Shown here piece by piece: positions 17,201 to 24,760 of a stretch of 64,000 nucleotides of DNA. The stretch spans positions 83,955 through 147,954 of the forward strand of contig NZ_JAGEMN010000006.1 of NCBI RefSeq assembly GCF_017921835.1, given 5' to 3'. The DNA comes from Sporosarcina sp. 6E9. GTDB lineage: Bacteria; Bacillota; Bacilli; Bacillales_A; Planococcaceae. A program made the translations under genes and the position numbers. Every line of letters begins with the position of its first letter. The stretch's first letter is position 1. The notes beneath the pieces were generated by a model. It was not told the DNA's origin, did not search any database, and saw nothing but the letters and a program-made list of their open reading frames with translations.

Positions 17201-17905
17201 ATTGCTGAACCTAGGGGGACGAAATATTTGGATCCCTATACGCTAAAGCCGGTACGAACCGGAGCGAATGTTATTTTGCGCAATCCCTATTTACCGGATA
17301 TACGAGAATTTGTCATGATTATGCATGACGGCGTGAGGTTACTGGATAAAAACAACGAAGTCATTTTTGATCCGGTTGATGGTATTTTGCTACCGCCACC
17401 AGAAATCGAAGAAGATTTACTGGATACGTACGATCAAGGTTCACGCGGTTTTAACTATCGAAGTGAACAATTAATTAACCGCTATCAAAAAGATCCAGTG
17501 CTACATGACTTGTTTAGTACACATAGATTTGGGGATCCAGCAACACCATTGTTTGAAAGTTATGTAGGGGATCCAGTAACAATCCGATTAATCACACCAT
17601 CAGAAAGACGAAGATCACACACATTTAATCTTCATGGACATCGCTTCCGTTTTGATACGAAGGATATTAATTCCCGAACGGAATCATTCGTCGGATTTAA
17701 TGTTGCAGGCGCTCTACGAAATTTAGAACTGTTGGGCGGAGCTGGTGCTTATGGGAACAATTCCGGAGATTATATGTACCGATCTGGAAATATTCAATGG
17801 GATATCGAGCAAGGTATGTGGGGCATAATGAGAGTTTATAACGAATTACAAAAACATTTGCCGCAACTAAAAAATGATGAAGATGGGAAGTGTCTTGATG
17901 GATAA
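14234..17905 (+). CDS. mnxG: MnxG-type manganese-oxidising multicopper oxidase
   Basis: At 1223 residues it is close to MnxG of marine Bacillus and far larger than laccases (~500). Several cupredoxin domains repeat the opening seen in VYNDFGDHDPNGIIFALRE. Copper motifs are HVFHYHVHQW (~280), HCHLYPHFAAGMWG (~333, Cys and Met of a type 1 site), LHIHF (~525), WFFHDHMYPNAHQQHG (~570), SHSFNVHGLSW (~716) and SHTFNLHGH (~1127). Four His-X-His motifs can supply the trinuclear centre. The N-terminus has no signal peptide, as expected for a mother-cell-made spore-coat enzyme. It should oxidise Mn(II) to Mn(III) and Mn(IV) oxide with O2. A strong AAAGGAGG precedes it. Confidence 0.9.
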   Translation: MIRRYHIVAIPIRIVLNSFGDHNPNGMIFVLKENEQKVKKMVEKNPFSPVDLVQPLIIRANEGDTVEVLLENQLPFHVGLHFQQAEYDVRNMDGVNVGLNGESTVEPNDSFVYRIHVIKEGTYYFSDLANPSSGENGSNSNGLFGALFVQKRFSWWTNPETGKPMNSGVYADIHHPILPSFREYAWVFHDEMEVDDLTGNRPINHLSNQEEESFHGANYRYEPVNRRQQLISEGVVCPNCEGEEVHHDSWVYGDPSTPILRGYVGDPAKIRVVHGGVKETHVFHYHVHQWLSDPGDLASEIFDSQATSPQSHYTIEPLYGLGSLQGSFGDAVIHCHLYPHFAAGMWGMNRVFNTLQDGSECYPNGVPIKALQPLPDRKAPPKPTKLKPGFPNFIPGKVGYKAPRPPLGIVGGRGLTELERNAAIEKPRPGAVFTDPCMSEAPVRVFNISLIELPITYNKQGWHDPKGRVYVLDEDLEAVCSGKKEPEPLVIHAPAHTCFHINYTNRCPHILDGDAFQLVTRTYETGLHIHFVKFDVLVNDGGNIGWNYDSSILPGETMQYSYYADVELKAWFFHDHMYPNAHQQHGVFGTGVVHPRFTKFLDCKTGEDVVHGTQITSSHPLIPNYRDFALFVQDFALLFDKNGKPLQPPNFPGSDDDPGLFGVNYKNEPLQFRLGPDADPAYTFSSYLNGDPITPILRAYEGDSIRIRLLQGAQEESHSFNVHGLSWLKERGNLDSSQKEQQHIGISESFTMESYIPRSGDYLWAFETEEDLWNGLWGLIRAYDEKVPDLIPLGDRPKPLKRSKPLPECTGKNPPPADNPVLIPNENGPVRYFDVVAFQCPIVYNDFGDHDPNGIIFALREDMDAIVKGTKNPEPLIIRANVGDTVEVTLTSLLELDKFPFKDGIHPYPEVKEQAFYPPSLRISLHPQLIQYDVKTSAGETVGFNGDQTIGPGEKRTYRWWVESQVGACGMWDMADIRNHKSHGAFGAFIAEPRGTKYLDPYTLKPVRTGANVILRNPYLPDIREFVMIMHDGVRLLDKNNEVIFDPVDGILLPPPEIEEDLLDTYDQGSRGFNYRSEQLINRYQKDPVLHDLFSTHRFGDPATPLFESYVGDPVTIRLITPSERRRSHTFNLHGHRFRFDTKDINSRTESFVGFNVAGALRNLELLGGAGAYGNNSGDYMYRSGNIQWDIEQGMWGIMRVYNELQKHLPQLKNDEDGKCLDG

Positions 17906-18569
17906 GGAAGATATTTTGCCCGAAGAAGAACATTGTTGTCCTGAACGATTACCTTCGCCGCAACTTCCTTCACCGGCGGACTGTTTGCCCCCTGCTGAAT
18001 TGGCTAAATTACTTGAAGAAATTAGGGATACAAACGAGTTGCTACTTGATCTAGCGTTGTCAGATAGTCGTCCACCCCAAGAATCCTATCGAAAGGTTTT
18101 CGATGGATTGACTGGATTACGAGTTGAAATTGCGGATCATAGTGGGGGGAAAGTTGAAGGTGTCGTTACTCTGGTGGGGTCTGATTTTCTGGTTCTAAGA
18201 GAAGGTGAGCATGCGACGCTAATTCCATTTGACAAGATTGATGGGATACAGCCATTTGGAAAATACGCAGACCCATATCCTGAGTCGGAAATTGATCGAA
18301 TGAAACCGGCTTTGCAACGGCAATTAACCTACCATTTCGGTGAAGTCGTCGCTTCCTCTCCAAAACTCATCCAACTGTTTTTCGGTATCCCATTAGCTAT
18401 CTATTTACTTTTACTAGAAGATAAACGCGTTAAAGTGACCTTGGAAGACGTCGTTATTGACGGGTCGATTATCGATGCAAATAAAGAATCAATCACGTTA
18501 GATATAGATGGAAATACGCAGGTCATACCACTTGGGGAAATTTCATTAATAGCTGTTAATGTATCGTAA
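17898..18569 (+). CDS. MnxD-related protein with two Sm-like barrel segments
   Basis: The last gene of the mnx operon, 223 residues from ATG 17898, which overlaps the mnxG stop by 8 bp; an in-frame ATG at 17874 lacks a ribosome-binding site. An acidic, Pro/Cys-containing head is followed by LTGLRVEIAD, VEGVVTLVGSDFLVL and ATLIPFDKIDGIQPF, then LTYHFGEVVASSPKLIQLFF and a second barrel (RVKVTLEDVVIDGSIIDAN, VIPLGEISLI). The centre resembles MnxD. It is probably an accessory or structural partner of the oxidase. It is not part of the seven mnx genes as I know them. Confidence 0.7.
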   Translation: MDKEDILPEEEHCCPERLPSPQLPSPADCLPPAELAKLLEEIRDTNELLLDLALSDSRPPQESYRKVFDGLTGLRVEIADHSGGKVEGVVTLVGSDFLVLREGEHATLIPFDKIDGIQPFGKYADPYPESEIDRMKPALQRQLTYHFGEVVASSPKLIQLFFGIPLAIYLLLLEDKRVKVTLEDVVIDGSIIDANKESITLDIDGNTQVIPLGEISLIAVNVS

Positions 18570-18580
18570 GACGAAATTAA

Positions 18581-18616
18581 ACGAGCACTTGGAAGCACTC
18601 AAGTACTCGTTTTTTA
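18581..18616 (+). terminator. Terminator of the mnx operon
   Basis: ACGAGCACTTG pairs with CAAGTACTCGT (one mismatch) around GAAGCACT, followed by TTTTTATC. Confidence 0.8.
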
Positions 18617-18716
18617 TCATTTAGTCGATTTCCATTCCGAGCGGGCACTTTGCTACGGGGTAGTGTAGGTGTAAAGTCCCGACTTGCAAGCAAACCACCC
18701 GTTACTGCAAGCAAAA

Positions 18717-19049
18717 TCAAACCAATTCAATCTTATGAATGTCTTTATCCAAGATAATTAAAGATTGTCCTTTTTCATGCAATCTCACATGTCTAGGACC
18801 TCCCATAATTATCTCCACAAAATTGAATCCGACAAAGTTTAAGGTCCCTTGGATTTTATTTCCGTTAACTAGCTCAACCATCACTTCATTCCAAATTAGC
18901 CCATACATCCTGTAGGTCAGACTATCATCCAGACCGCCTAACCGAACTGAAAAATTCGTATCGCAAAGCTCTTTTCTGCAACCCTCATGATTGCATGGCG
19001 GACAGGTACAAGGTTTGGTTTCGTGAACTTTCTCTTGATTTGTCTTCAT
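18717..19049 (-). CDS. Cys-rich head plus Sm-like barrel protein, unknown function
   Basis: This 110-residue protein faces the mnx operon. The head carries a Cys/His cluster (CTCPPCNHEGCRKELC, residues ~14-29) that could bind metal. The rest (VMVELVNGNKIQGTLNFVGF, NFVEIIMGG, SLIILDKDIHKIELV) has the five-strand small-barrel pattern also seen in the MnxD/E/F-like proteins. Being next to the mnx operon and sharing the fold suggests a related spore-coat or metal role. No homologue of known function is recognised. The start follows an AAGAGGAAA-like ribosome-binding site. Confidence 0.6.
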   Translation of the reverse strand: MKTNQEKVHETKPCTCPPCNHEGCRKELCDTNFSVRLGGLDDSLTYRMYGLIWNEVMVELVNGNKIQGTLNFVGFNFVEIIMGGPRHVRLHEKGQSLIILDKDIHKIELV

Positions 19050-19114
19050 GACTTTCCTCTTTTCATTTTATTACTAGTATATGAATAAGAAAGCAAAGTC
19101 AATGGACGTTGAAC

Positions 19115-20077
19115 TCAAGGACTAACGACTGGTTCCATAACAGTCAATGTTCGATTATAGGTGTTCATATTTACTGTTGCGCCAATCGGTATCGTAGCTT
19201 TAAATCTGCCGTGCGCAGTAGCTAGGTTGGACATCAGCGGTTTCCCTAATGGCACCAAGAATTGATTGATCAAATCGGTATAAGATTTTCCATATGCGAC
19301 TTGGCAATTCGTGCATTCGCCCATAATGATCCCTGCACAATGATCGAACTTCTTAGCCAATAAAAGGTGGTTCAAGTATCTGAAAACCGTATTAATCGGC
19401 TCATGGGTTTCTTCGAGTAACAGAATTTTGCCCTTCGTATTAATCTCAAATGAAGTTCCTAAACTACCTATGAAAGAGGTAAGATTTCCACCGACGATCG
19501 GTCCCGAAACATTTCCAGGTACCAAACTTTGCAAGGCCATGCCAGGTGGATTCGTAATTTGCCATGAGGATGTCGTATTTGAAGTCGCATAGAAGAATTG
19601 GTCGAAATTATATTTTGGCGTATTAGATTTAAAGTCGATTAGTAGAAGACTTTGAAATGTGATTATCTGGGCATACTCATAAAGCACATTCAATAAAATC
19701 GTGATATCGCTATATCCCGAAACAATTTTCGGATTTCGAGCAATTACAGAAAAGTCTAGATAAGGTAAAATTCCTTCAACGCCCACACCGCCTCGCGCAG
19801 GCAAAATCCATTTAACTTTTTTGTTTTCAAACATATTCATCAAATCCGTTGCCATCTGCTCCGGGGGTGCAGCTAAAAATCCATTCGAGGAATAGACATG
19901 TTCACCAACTATGACATTGTAGCCCAGTCCTTTTAAATAAGTGATGCCTGCATTAATTCTACTTGCTGCTAATGGACTTCCCAGCGTAACGATCCCGACA
20001 GTATCCCCTCTTTGTAAAAGGGGTGGTTTTATAACCAATTTTAAATCCTCCCGATTTTTAATGGTTAAATTTTTCAA
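19115..20077 (-). CDS. LD-carboxypeptidase family protein (peptidase S66, MccF-like)
   Basis: This 320-residue serine peptidase has the nucleophile elbow GYSDITILLN near residue 120, the conserved PARGGVGVEGILPYLDF before it, a Glu in LLLEETHEP and the catalytic His in AHGRFKATIP near residue 290, the Ser-Glu-His triad of family S66. Members cut the L-D bond of murein tetrapeptides in recycling, or cleave peptidyl-nucleotides such as microcin C. The N-terminus carries ~20 extra residues before PPLLQRGDTVGIV. It has no signal peptide, so it is cytoplasmic. It stands alone on the minus strand. Confidence 0.88.
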   Translation of the reverse strand: MKNLTIKNREDLKLVIKPPLLQRGDTVGIVTLGSPLAASRINAGITYLKGLGYNVIVGEHVYSSNGFLAAPPEQMATDLMNMFENKKVKWILPARGGVGVEGILPYLDFSVIARNPKIVSGYSDITILLNVLYEYAQIITFQSLLLIDFKSNTPKYNFDQFFYATSNTTSSWQITNPPGMALQSLVPGNVSGPIVGGNLTSFIGSLGTSFEINTKGKILLLEETHEPINTVFRYLNHLLLAKKFDHCAGIIMGECTNCQVAYGKSYTDLINQFLVPLGKPLMSNLATAHGRFKATIPIGATVNMNTYNRTLTVMEPVVSP

Positions 20078-20162
20078 GGAAAATAATTTGCCATCTTGGA
20101 CATTTTAGCTGTTATCTTATACTATGATGTCAAAGGTAATAAAAGCATTGGAGGGTTTATGT

Positions 20163-20837
20163 ATGAATTTATTACAAGTCCGAAAAGGTCAACTTGTCTA
20201 TTATAAAAATGAATTGCACAAAATTTATTCTGTTCGTCCTTTATCAAGATTGTCCATAAAATTGTACCGGGTGAAAGACATGGAACAAGTGAATTGCAGG
20301 GCCGACGAACTTACTTTGCACCGTCCGCAACATTTGGATTCATTTTTGTTTCAAGGATCCCGTTACACGCTTCGTAAAGACAAGCCAGCAGAAGTTGATG
20401 GGTACATCTTAATTACACGTCCAGACCCTGGCCAATTAGATCATTATACGCTAAACGAATTTGAAAAAGTCGGCGAACTTATGGGCGATAAAGTGTATAC
20501 GACGCTTTACAACACGGTAAAGCCGAAAGAGTTTTTAGTGATGGAACCCGGCGGAGCACCTGATAGTAAAGAGATTGATTACTTGGATCAATCTTTGGTT
20601 ACCCCAGAACAGGAAGAAGAAGATCGGAAGTTAGAAGAAACTGCCAGTGAAGAGGCATCGAAAACTCCATCAGTAGGAGACATTTATCTTAACTTAGACA
20701 ATGGGATTAAATCAATGGTCGTCGCATTAGTGGATGATGAGGCGATTATGGGACACGGTGAACGTGTGAAGGCTGTCGATTTGTTTAATTCGGATAACTG
20801 GACCGTCATATACGCTACAGGCGAAGAAGATTTTTAA
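20163..20837 (+). CDS. Hypothetical protein
   Basis: This protein has 224 residues from ATG 20163, preceded by GGAGG; an upstream ATG at 20124 has no ribosome-binding site. The N-terminal part (VRKGQLVYYKNELHKIYSVR) looks like a small SH3-like barrel. The middle has an acidic, Glu-rich linker (~155-175), and the C-terminus (GDIYLNLDNGIKSMVVALVD) may be a second barrel. There is no signal peptide or membrane segment. I do not recognise the family. It is monocistronic with a strong terminator. Confidence 0.7.
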   Translation: MNLLQVRKGQLVYYKNELHKIYSVRPLSRLSIKLYRVKDMEQVNCRADELTLHRPQHLDSFLFQGSRYTLRKDKPAEVDGYILITRPDPGQLDHYTLNEFEKVGELMGDKVYTTLYNTVKPKEFLVMEPGGAPDSKEIDYLDQSLVTPEQEEEDRKLEETASEEASKTPSVGDIYLNLDNGIKSMVVALVDDEAIMGHGERVKAVDLFNSDNWTVIYATGEEDF

Positions 20838-20849
20838 ATTTACATGTAA

Positions 20850-20893
20850 AAACATTGTTGCGACAGCTGGTTATGTCGCAACAATGTTTTTTA
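20850..20893 (+). terminator. Terminator after the hypothetical gene
   Basis: AAACATTGTTGCGAC pairs perfectly with GTCGCAACAATGTTT around AGCTGGTTAT, followed by T residues. Confidence 0.88.
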
Positions 20894-20964
20894 AATTTGA
20901 TCGTACTTGAGACGAACCGCGAGATTTTTGATAGAATAGGGAGGTTGGGTTCGAAAGGAGATCT

Positions 20965-21831
20965 ATGGTCATGCGTACTTTTAAACAATCATTAGCATTT
21001 GAATATATACAAATAATTGTAGGTGCCGCATTAGTCGGTTTAGCGTTTAATATATTCCTTCTGCCAGCTCGCTTGGCAGCCGGAGGAGTTTCAGGTATTA
21101 GTACAATTATTTATGAAGTATTTCAATTTAATCCGGCCTATGTGCAATGGCTCATTAATATTCCGTTATTAATTGTTGGCATTGTTTTTATCGGCAGGGA
21201 GTTCAGTTTGAAAACGTTTGTTGGAACATTGTTCGTGCCGTTTACAATATGGGTTACACAGGGCATGGATCTTTCCGTAGATAATCCATTACTCAGCGCG
21301 ATATACGGTGGGATTATGCTAGGCGTAGGTCTTGGTATTGTTTACCGGGGAAACGGTTCAACGGGAGGTACGGCTTTAATCGCACAAGTGTTGAAGAAAT
21401 TTACGGGTCTTTCAAGTGGTTTTTCACAACTGCTTGTTGATGGATTAGTTGTTGTTACATCAGCGTTTGTGTTTAACTTTGAACTGGCTTTGTATGCGCT
21501 CATGTCTATTTACGTTACAAGCAAAGTCATCGATTTCGTCCAACTGCAAACGTCACCGACAAAGTTAATCCTTGTCATTACGGATAAAGAAGAAAAAATT
21601 CAATCCATTATTAAAAATGAAATTAACCGAGGCTTAACGAAAGTGAAGACCTTAGGCGGTTATTCAAATGAAGAGAAGACAATGATTTTATGTGTCGTTG
21701 AACAATCTGAAGCCATCTATTTTAAAAAGCTGTTGCAAGAAGTCGAGCCGGACTCATTTGTTATTTTCGTAAATGCATCCGAGATTCTAGGGCGTGGTTT
21801 TTCCAAAGCGCAATATGATAAAGATTTTTGA
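20965..21831 (+). CDS. YitT family membrane protein (DUF161/DUF2179)
   Basis: This 288-residue protein has about six membrane helices (~10-180), with the family pattern LLPARLAAGGVSGISTII near residue 30 and GNGSTGGTALIA near residue 130. A C-terminal DUF2179 domain (~205-285) follows (NRGLTKVKTLGGYSNEEKTM). The start follows AAAGGAGATCT; an ATG two codons later is equally possible. YitT proteins are common in Bacillus, usually in several copies, with no established transport substrate. Confidence 0.88.
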   Translation: MVMRTFKQSLAFEYIQIIVGAALVGLAFNIFLLPARLAAGGVSGISTIIYEVFQFNPAYVQWLINIPLLIVGIVFIGREFSLKTFVGTLFVPFTIWVTQGMDLSVDNPLLSAIYGGIMLGVGLGIVYRGNGSTGGTALIAQVLKKFTGLSSGFSQLLVDGLVVVTSAFVFNFELALYALMSIYVTSKVIDFVQLQTSPTKLILVITDKEEKIQSIIKNEINRGLTKVKTLGGYSNEEKTMILCVVEQSEAIYFKKLLQEVEPDSFVIFVNASEILGRGFSKAQYDKDF

Positions 21832-21882
21832 ATGCGCACTTCGTTCGAAAAACAATCCTCGGAAAAGAGAATAGGACATAAA

Positions 21883-21915
21883 AAATCCAGCACTCCTTGT
21901 GAGTACTGGATCGTT
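21883..21915. terminator. Bidirectional terminator
   Basis: ATCCAGCACTC pairs with GAGTACTGGAT (one mismatch) around CTTGT, between the convergent yitT-like gene and the small minus-strand gene. A runs on the left and T runs on the right serve both directions. Confidence 0.75.
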
Positions 21916-21919
21916 CTTT

Positions 21920-22096
21920 TTATTTGTTATCAGTCGGGTTATTATAAGCGCTCTTACTGCCCTTAAGCTGTTGTTGTGCTTCTTTTTTTAACTCAGATAC
22001 TTGTTCTTCTGCTTTTTTTGCTGCATCCTCGGCATTTTTAGCCCAGTCAGTGCCCATCTCGACATTTTCGTTCTTTTTATTATTTGAAGAATCCAT
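21920..22096 (-). CDS. Small hydrophilic protein, unknown
   Basis: This protein has 58 residues from ATG 22096, preceded by GGAGG at normal distance; a start six codons upstream overlaps that site. It is almost entirely polar, with a heptad-like Ala/Glu/Lys helix (WAKNAEDAAKKAEEQVSEL) and a Gln/Asn-rich tail. It has no hydrophobic core or motif. Size and composition recall small spore or stress proteins, but it lacks SASP signatures. Confidence 0.6.
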   Translation of the reverse strand: MDSSNNKKNENVEMGTDWAKNAEDAAKKAEEQVSELKKEAQQQLKGSKSAYNNPTDNK

Positions 22097-22183
22097 CTGT
22101 AAGCCTCCATTCAACTTTCAGGATTGTTCTTTCTATTTTCCCCAATCCTCTTAAAATTAAACTGGTTGTTTTATCCTGAATGG

Positions 22184-23251
22184 TTACAGATTGCTATCTT
22201 GAATTCCAAAATAAGCATTAATAATCATTTTCAACGTTTCTTCTGGCATATGAAGATGGTCAATTTCCGACCCTGCGATTAATTCGACAGTATTGTCATC
22301 TTTAAAATCGAAGGAACGAGATAGATAATCGATAAATACGCTGATCATGTCATTTAACCGAACTTCTTCGGTTGTGAGGTTTGCGTTTTCGGCATCCTCG
22401 ATGATCTCTAATTTATCGAAGTCGAGTGCGTTTTTGATCAACGTTAAAATATCGAAATTCGTTGCTGGATCAGGATTCGTAATATTGTAAATTGTATTCG
22501 GTTTTGCCTTACTTTCAGCTAGCGCTAAAATATCTGCCACATAATTGACCGGCACGAAATTCGATGTAGCATGTTTACTGCCGAGAACCCGATAGACTCG
22601 GTCTGGTTCTTCAGATGACCTTGAAATCCGTCTTTTAAATACATCAAGCGCGCGCATAAAGCCATATAAGGTAAATTCTGAATCGGCTTCACCCGTAATG
22701 GAGTCGCCGACAATAATTGACGGTCGGAAAATAGACACATCAAAGTCTTTCGAATAAGTGAAAGCAAGATGTTCAGATTGTACTTTACTATCTTCGTATG
22801 GATTATGACCCGCAACATCAATTGGGTAAAGTTCCTCGATTCCATGCGCATGCTTGCCCACGGTATATGCTGTACTGATATAAAAGAATTTAGATACGTT
22901 TAAGCGTTTGGCAAGTTCAAGTGCCTGCTTCGTACCATCGTAATTAATCGAAAATATTTCGTCGCGTAATTCTATATCGAATTTCACGAGAGCAGCTAGA
23001 TGATAAAATATCGATACTTCATTCGTCAGCTTGTTAACTTCATCTTCATTCAGTCCGCAGTTTGGTTTTGTGATATCTCCGCGAAGCAGTGTGATGCGAT
23101 TTGTCGCGTCACCTGGAAGTGTTGAAACTAGTCGTTCAGCTTTCTCTATATCTCTCACAAGCACATATAAGTTATGCGTTGTCGATTGTAAAAGATTCGT
23201 TAGCAGTTTTCCACCTAAAAATCCTGTAGTACCAGTTAAAAAAATCGTCAA
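22184..23251 (-). CDS. NAD(P)-dependent oxidoreductase, extended SDR (NAD_binding_4-like)
   Basis: This protein has 355 residues from TTG 23251, chosen because GGAGG sits seven bases upstream and the frame then opens directly on the nucleotide-binding motif IFLTGTTGFLGGKLL. YEDSKVQSEHLAF supplies the Tyr-X3-Lys active site, and SIFRPSIIVGDS is typical of the thioester-reductase/male-sterility branch. The C-terminal ~60 residues are family-poor. It probably reduces or epimerises an activated acyl or sugar substrate. No neighbour explains it; the adjacent plus-strand operon makes cell-wall bridges. Confidence 0.8.
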   Translation of the reverse strand: MTIFLTGTTGFLGGKLLTNLLQSTTHNLYVLVRDIEKAERLVSTLPGDATNRITLLRGDITKPNCGLNEDEVNKLTNEVSIFYHLAALVKFDIELRDEIFSINYDGTKQALELAKRLNVSKFFYISTAYTVGKHAHGIEELYPIDVAGHNPYEDSKVQSEHLAFTYSKDFDVSIFRPSIIVGDSITGEADSEFTLYGFMRALDVFKRRISRSSEEPDRVYRVLGSKHATSNFVPVNYVADILALAESKAKPNTIYNITNPDPATNFDILTLIKNALDFDKLEIIEDAENANLTTEEVRLNDMISVFIDYLSRSFDFKDDNTVELIAGSEIDHLHMPEETLKMIINAYFGIQDSNL

Positions 23252-23489
23252 ACCGTACGCCTCCATCAATTGGATTGAAAAAATAAAACCTTGTATCATT
23301 TCTATTTTAGATTATCGCATAAATCCCGATGAAAAGATAAGAATCGCCTCGTAAAATTGACAGTGTCCCTTTTTTCACGTAGATTTAAGGATGTGTGTGT
23401 TCTTATTTTAGCGTAATGAACGGCTATATAAATTTCATTTTACGAGGTGCCTGAAGGAAAGACACTTGTATAGAAATGAGGAGTTATTA

Positions 23490-24710
23490 ATGAAAAAAGA
23501 AGACTTTCTACCAGTGATACTGGGATCTGACGATAATGCTTATGGAATGGCAAGAGCGTTCCATGAACAATACGGGATAAAGAGCATCGTAGTAACAAAA
23601 GGACATATATTGCCGACGATGCATAGTAAAATTGTAGAAAAAAAGATTTATGAGAAATTGGACGAACCAACGCATTTTATTCAAAGCATGCTTGAGTTAC
23701 ATAAAGAGTTAAAAAATCGTGCAGAAAAACTGCTCGTGATTGCAAGTAACGAAAACTACGCTGAACTTGCGATTCGTCACAAAGCAGCGCTTGAACCGCA
23801 TTATATCCTGCCGTTCATCAGCGAAAAACTGATGGATCAGGTTGTTTATAAAGAACGTTTTTATGAAATGTGCGAGGAGCATGGGCTCGATTATCCGGAC
23901 ACGCTAATCTTCAAAAAAGGCATGGAACCGGAAATGGAGCTTCCATTCGATTTTCCGATTGTCGTAAAGCCGTCGGACAGTATGACTTATTTTAATGCGC
24001 AATTTGAAGGGAAGAAAAAGGCTTATGTTCTTCACGATAAGGCAAGTTTCATAAAGACAATTAACGATATTTATTCATCGACATATGAAGACTCACTCAT
24101 CGTCCAAGATTATATTCCAGGTAACGACACGGTGATGCGCGTGTTAAATGCTTATGTCGATCAACATGGAAAAGTGCGTATGATGTGTTTAGGCCGCGTT
24201 ATCCTAGAGGATTACACCCCGATTCTAATAGGTAACTACGTCGGGATTATTGGTGAGGAAAATCAAGAAATTTATGCGAAATATAAAAACTTCCTTGAGA
24301 AAATCGGATTTAGAGGCTACGCCAATATCGATTTGAAATACGACCGCCGCGATGGCAAGTATAAGATTTTCGAATTGAATATTCGTCAAGGTCGCAGTAG
24401 CTACTTTGTAACGGCAAATGGTTACAATATGGCGAAGTATCTCGTAGAGGACCGGGTTTACGATCGTCCTGCACCAACCGAATACGGCACGAATAATCAT
24501 TTATGGCATACAGTGCCAAAAGATCTTTTGATCAAATATACGATGGATGAGGATTTGAAAAAACAAGTCATCAATCGATTCGATCAAGGTGAATCTTCAA
24601 GCACACTTTATTATCCCAAAGATTTAGGGCTTATTCGCCGATTCAAATTAAATTCGTTTTATAAGGATTACTATGGAAGATTTGAAAAATATTTTAAGTT
24701 GAAAGAGTAA
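23490..24710 (+). CDS. ATP-grasp ligase, D-aspartate ligase (AslA)-like
   Basis: This protein has 406 residues from ATG 23490 after GAGGAG. The ATP-grasp fold shows a pre-ATP domain (VILGSDDNAYGMARAFHEQY), PFDFPIVVKPSDSM in the ATP-binding lobe and YKIFELNIRQGRSSYF for the Mg-binding Glu/Asn. D-aspartate ligases of Enterococcus and Lactococcus have this size and add D-Asp to the Lys side chain of peptidoglycan precursors. The next genes encode a FemABX-like transferase and an Asp/Glu racemase, which strongly supports a D-Asp or D-Glu ligase. The exact substrate cannot be read from sequence. Confidence 0.78.
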   Translation: MKKEDFLPVILGSDDNAYGMARAFHEQYGIKSIVVTKGHILPTMHSKIVEKKIYEKLDEPTHFIQSMLELHKELKNRAEKLLVIASNENYAELAIRHKAALEPHYILPFISEKLMDQVVYKERFYEMCEEHGLDYPDTLIFKKGMEPEMELPFDFPIVVKPSDSMTYFNAQFEGKKKAYVLHDKASFIKTINDIYSSTYEDSLIVQDYIPGNDTVMRVLNAYVDQHGKVRMMCLGRVILEDYTPILIGNYVGIIGEENQEIYAKYKNFLEKIGFRGYANIDLKYDRRDGKYKIFELNIRQGRSSYFVTANGYNMAKYLVEDRVYDRPAPTEYGTNNHLWHTVPKDLLIKYTMDEDLKKQVINRFDQGESSSTLYYPKDLGLIRRFKLNSFYKDYYGRFEKYFKLKE

Positions 24711-24760
24711 GGTAATGTCTCGGATTATGGTTGATTCGAGAAAATGGAGGGTTTAACGGA

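Noticed and set aside
17874..17897. Earlier ATG for the gene after mnxG
   Set aside because: It lacks a ribosome-binding site and sits in the mnxG coding end; the ATG at 17898 gives the acidic head typical of such proteins. Either is possible, so the call is modest.
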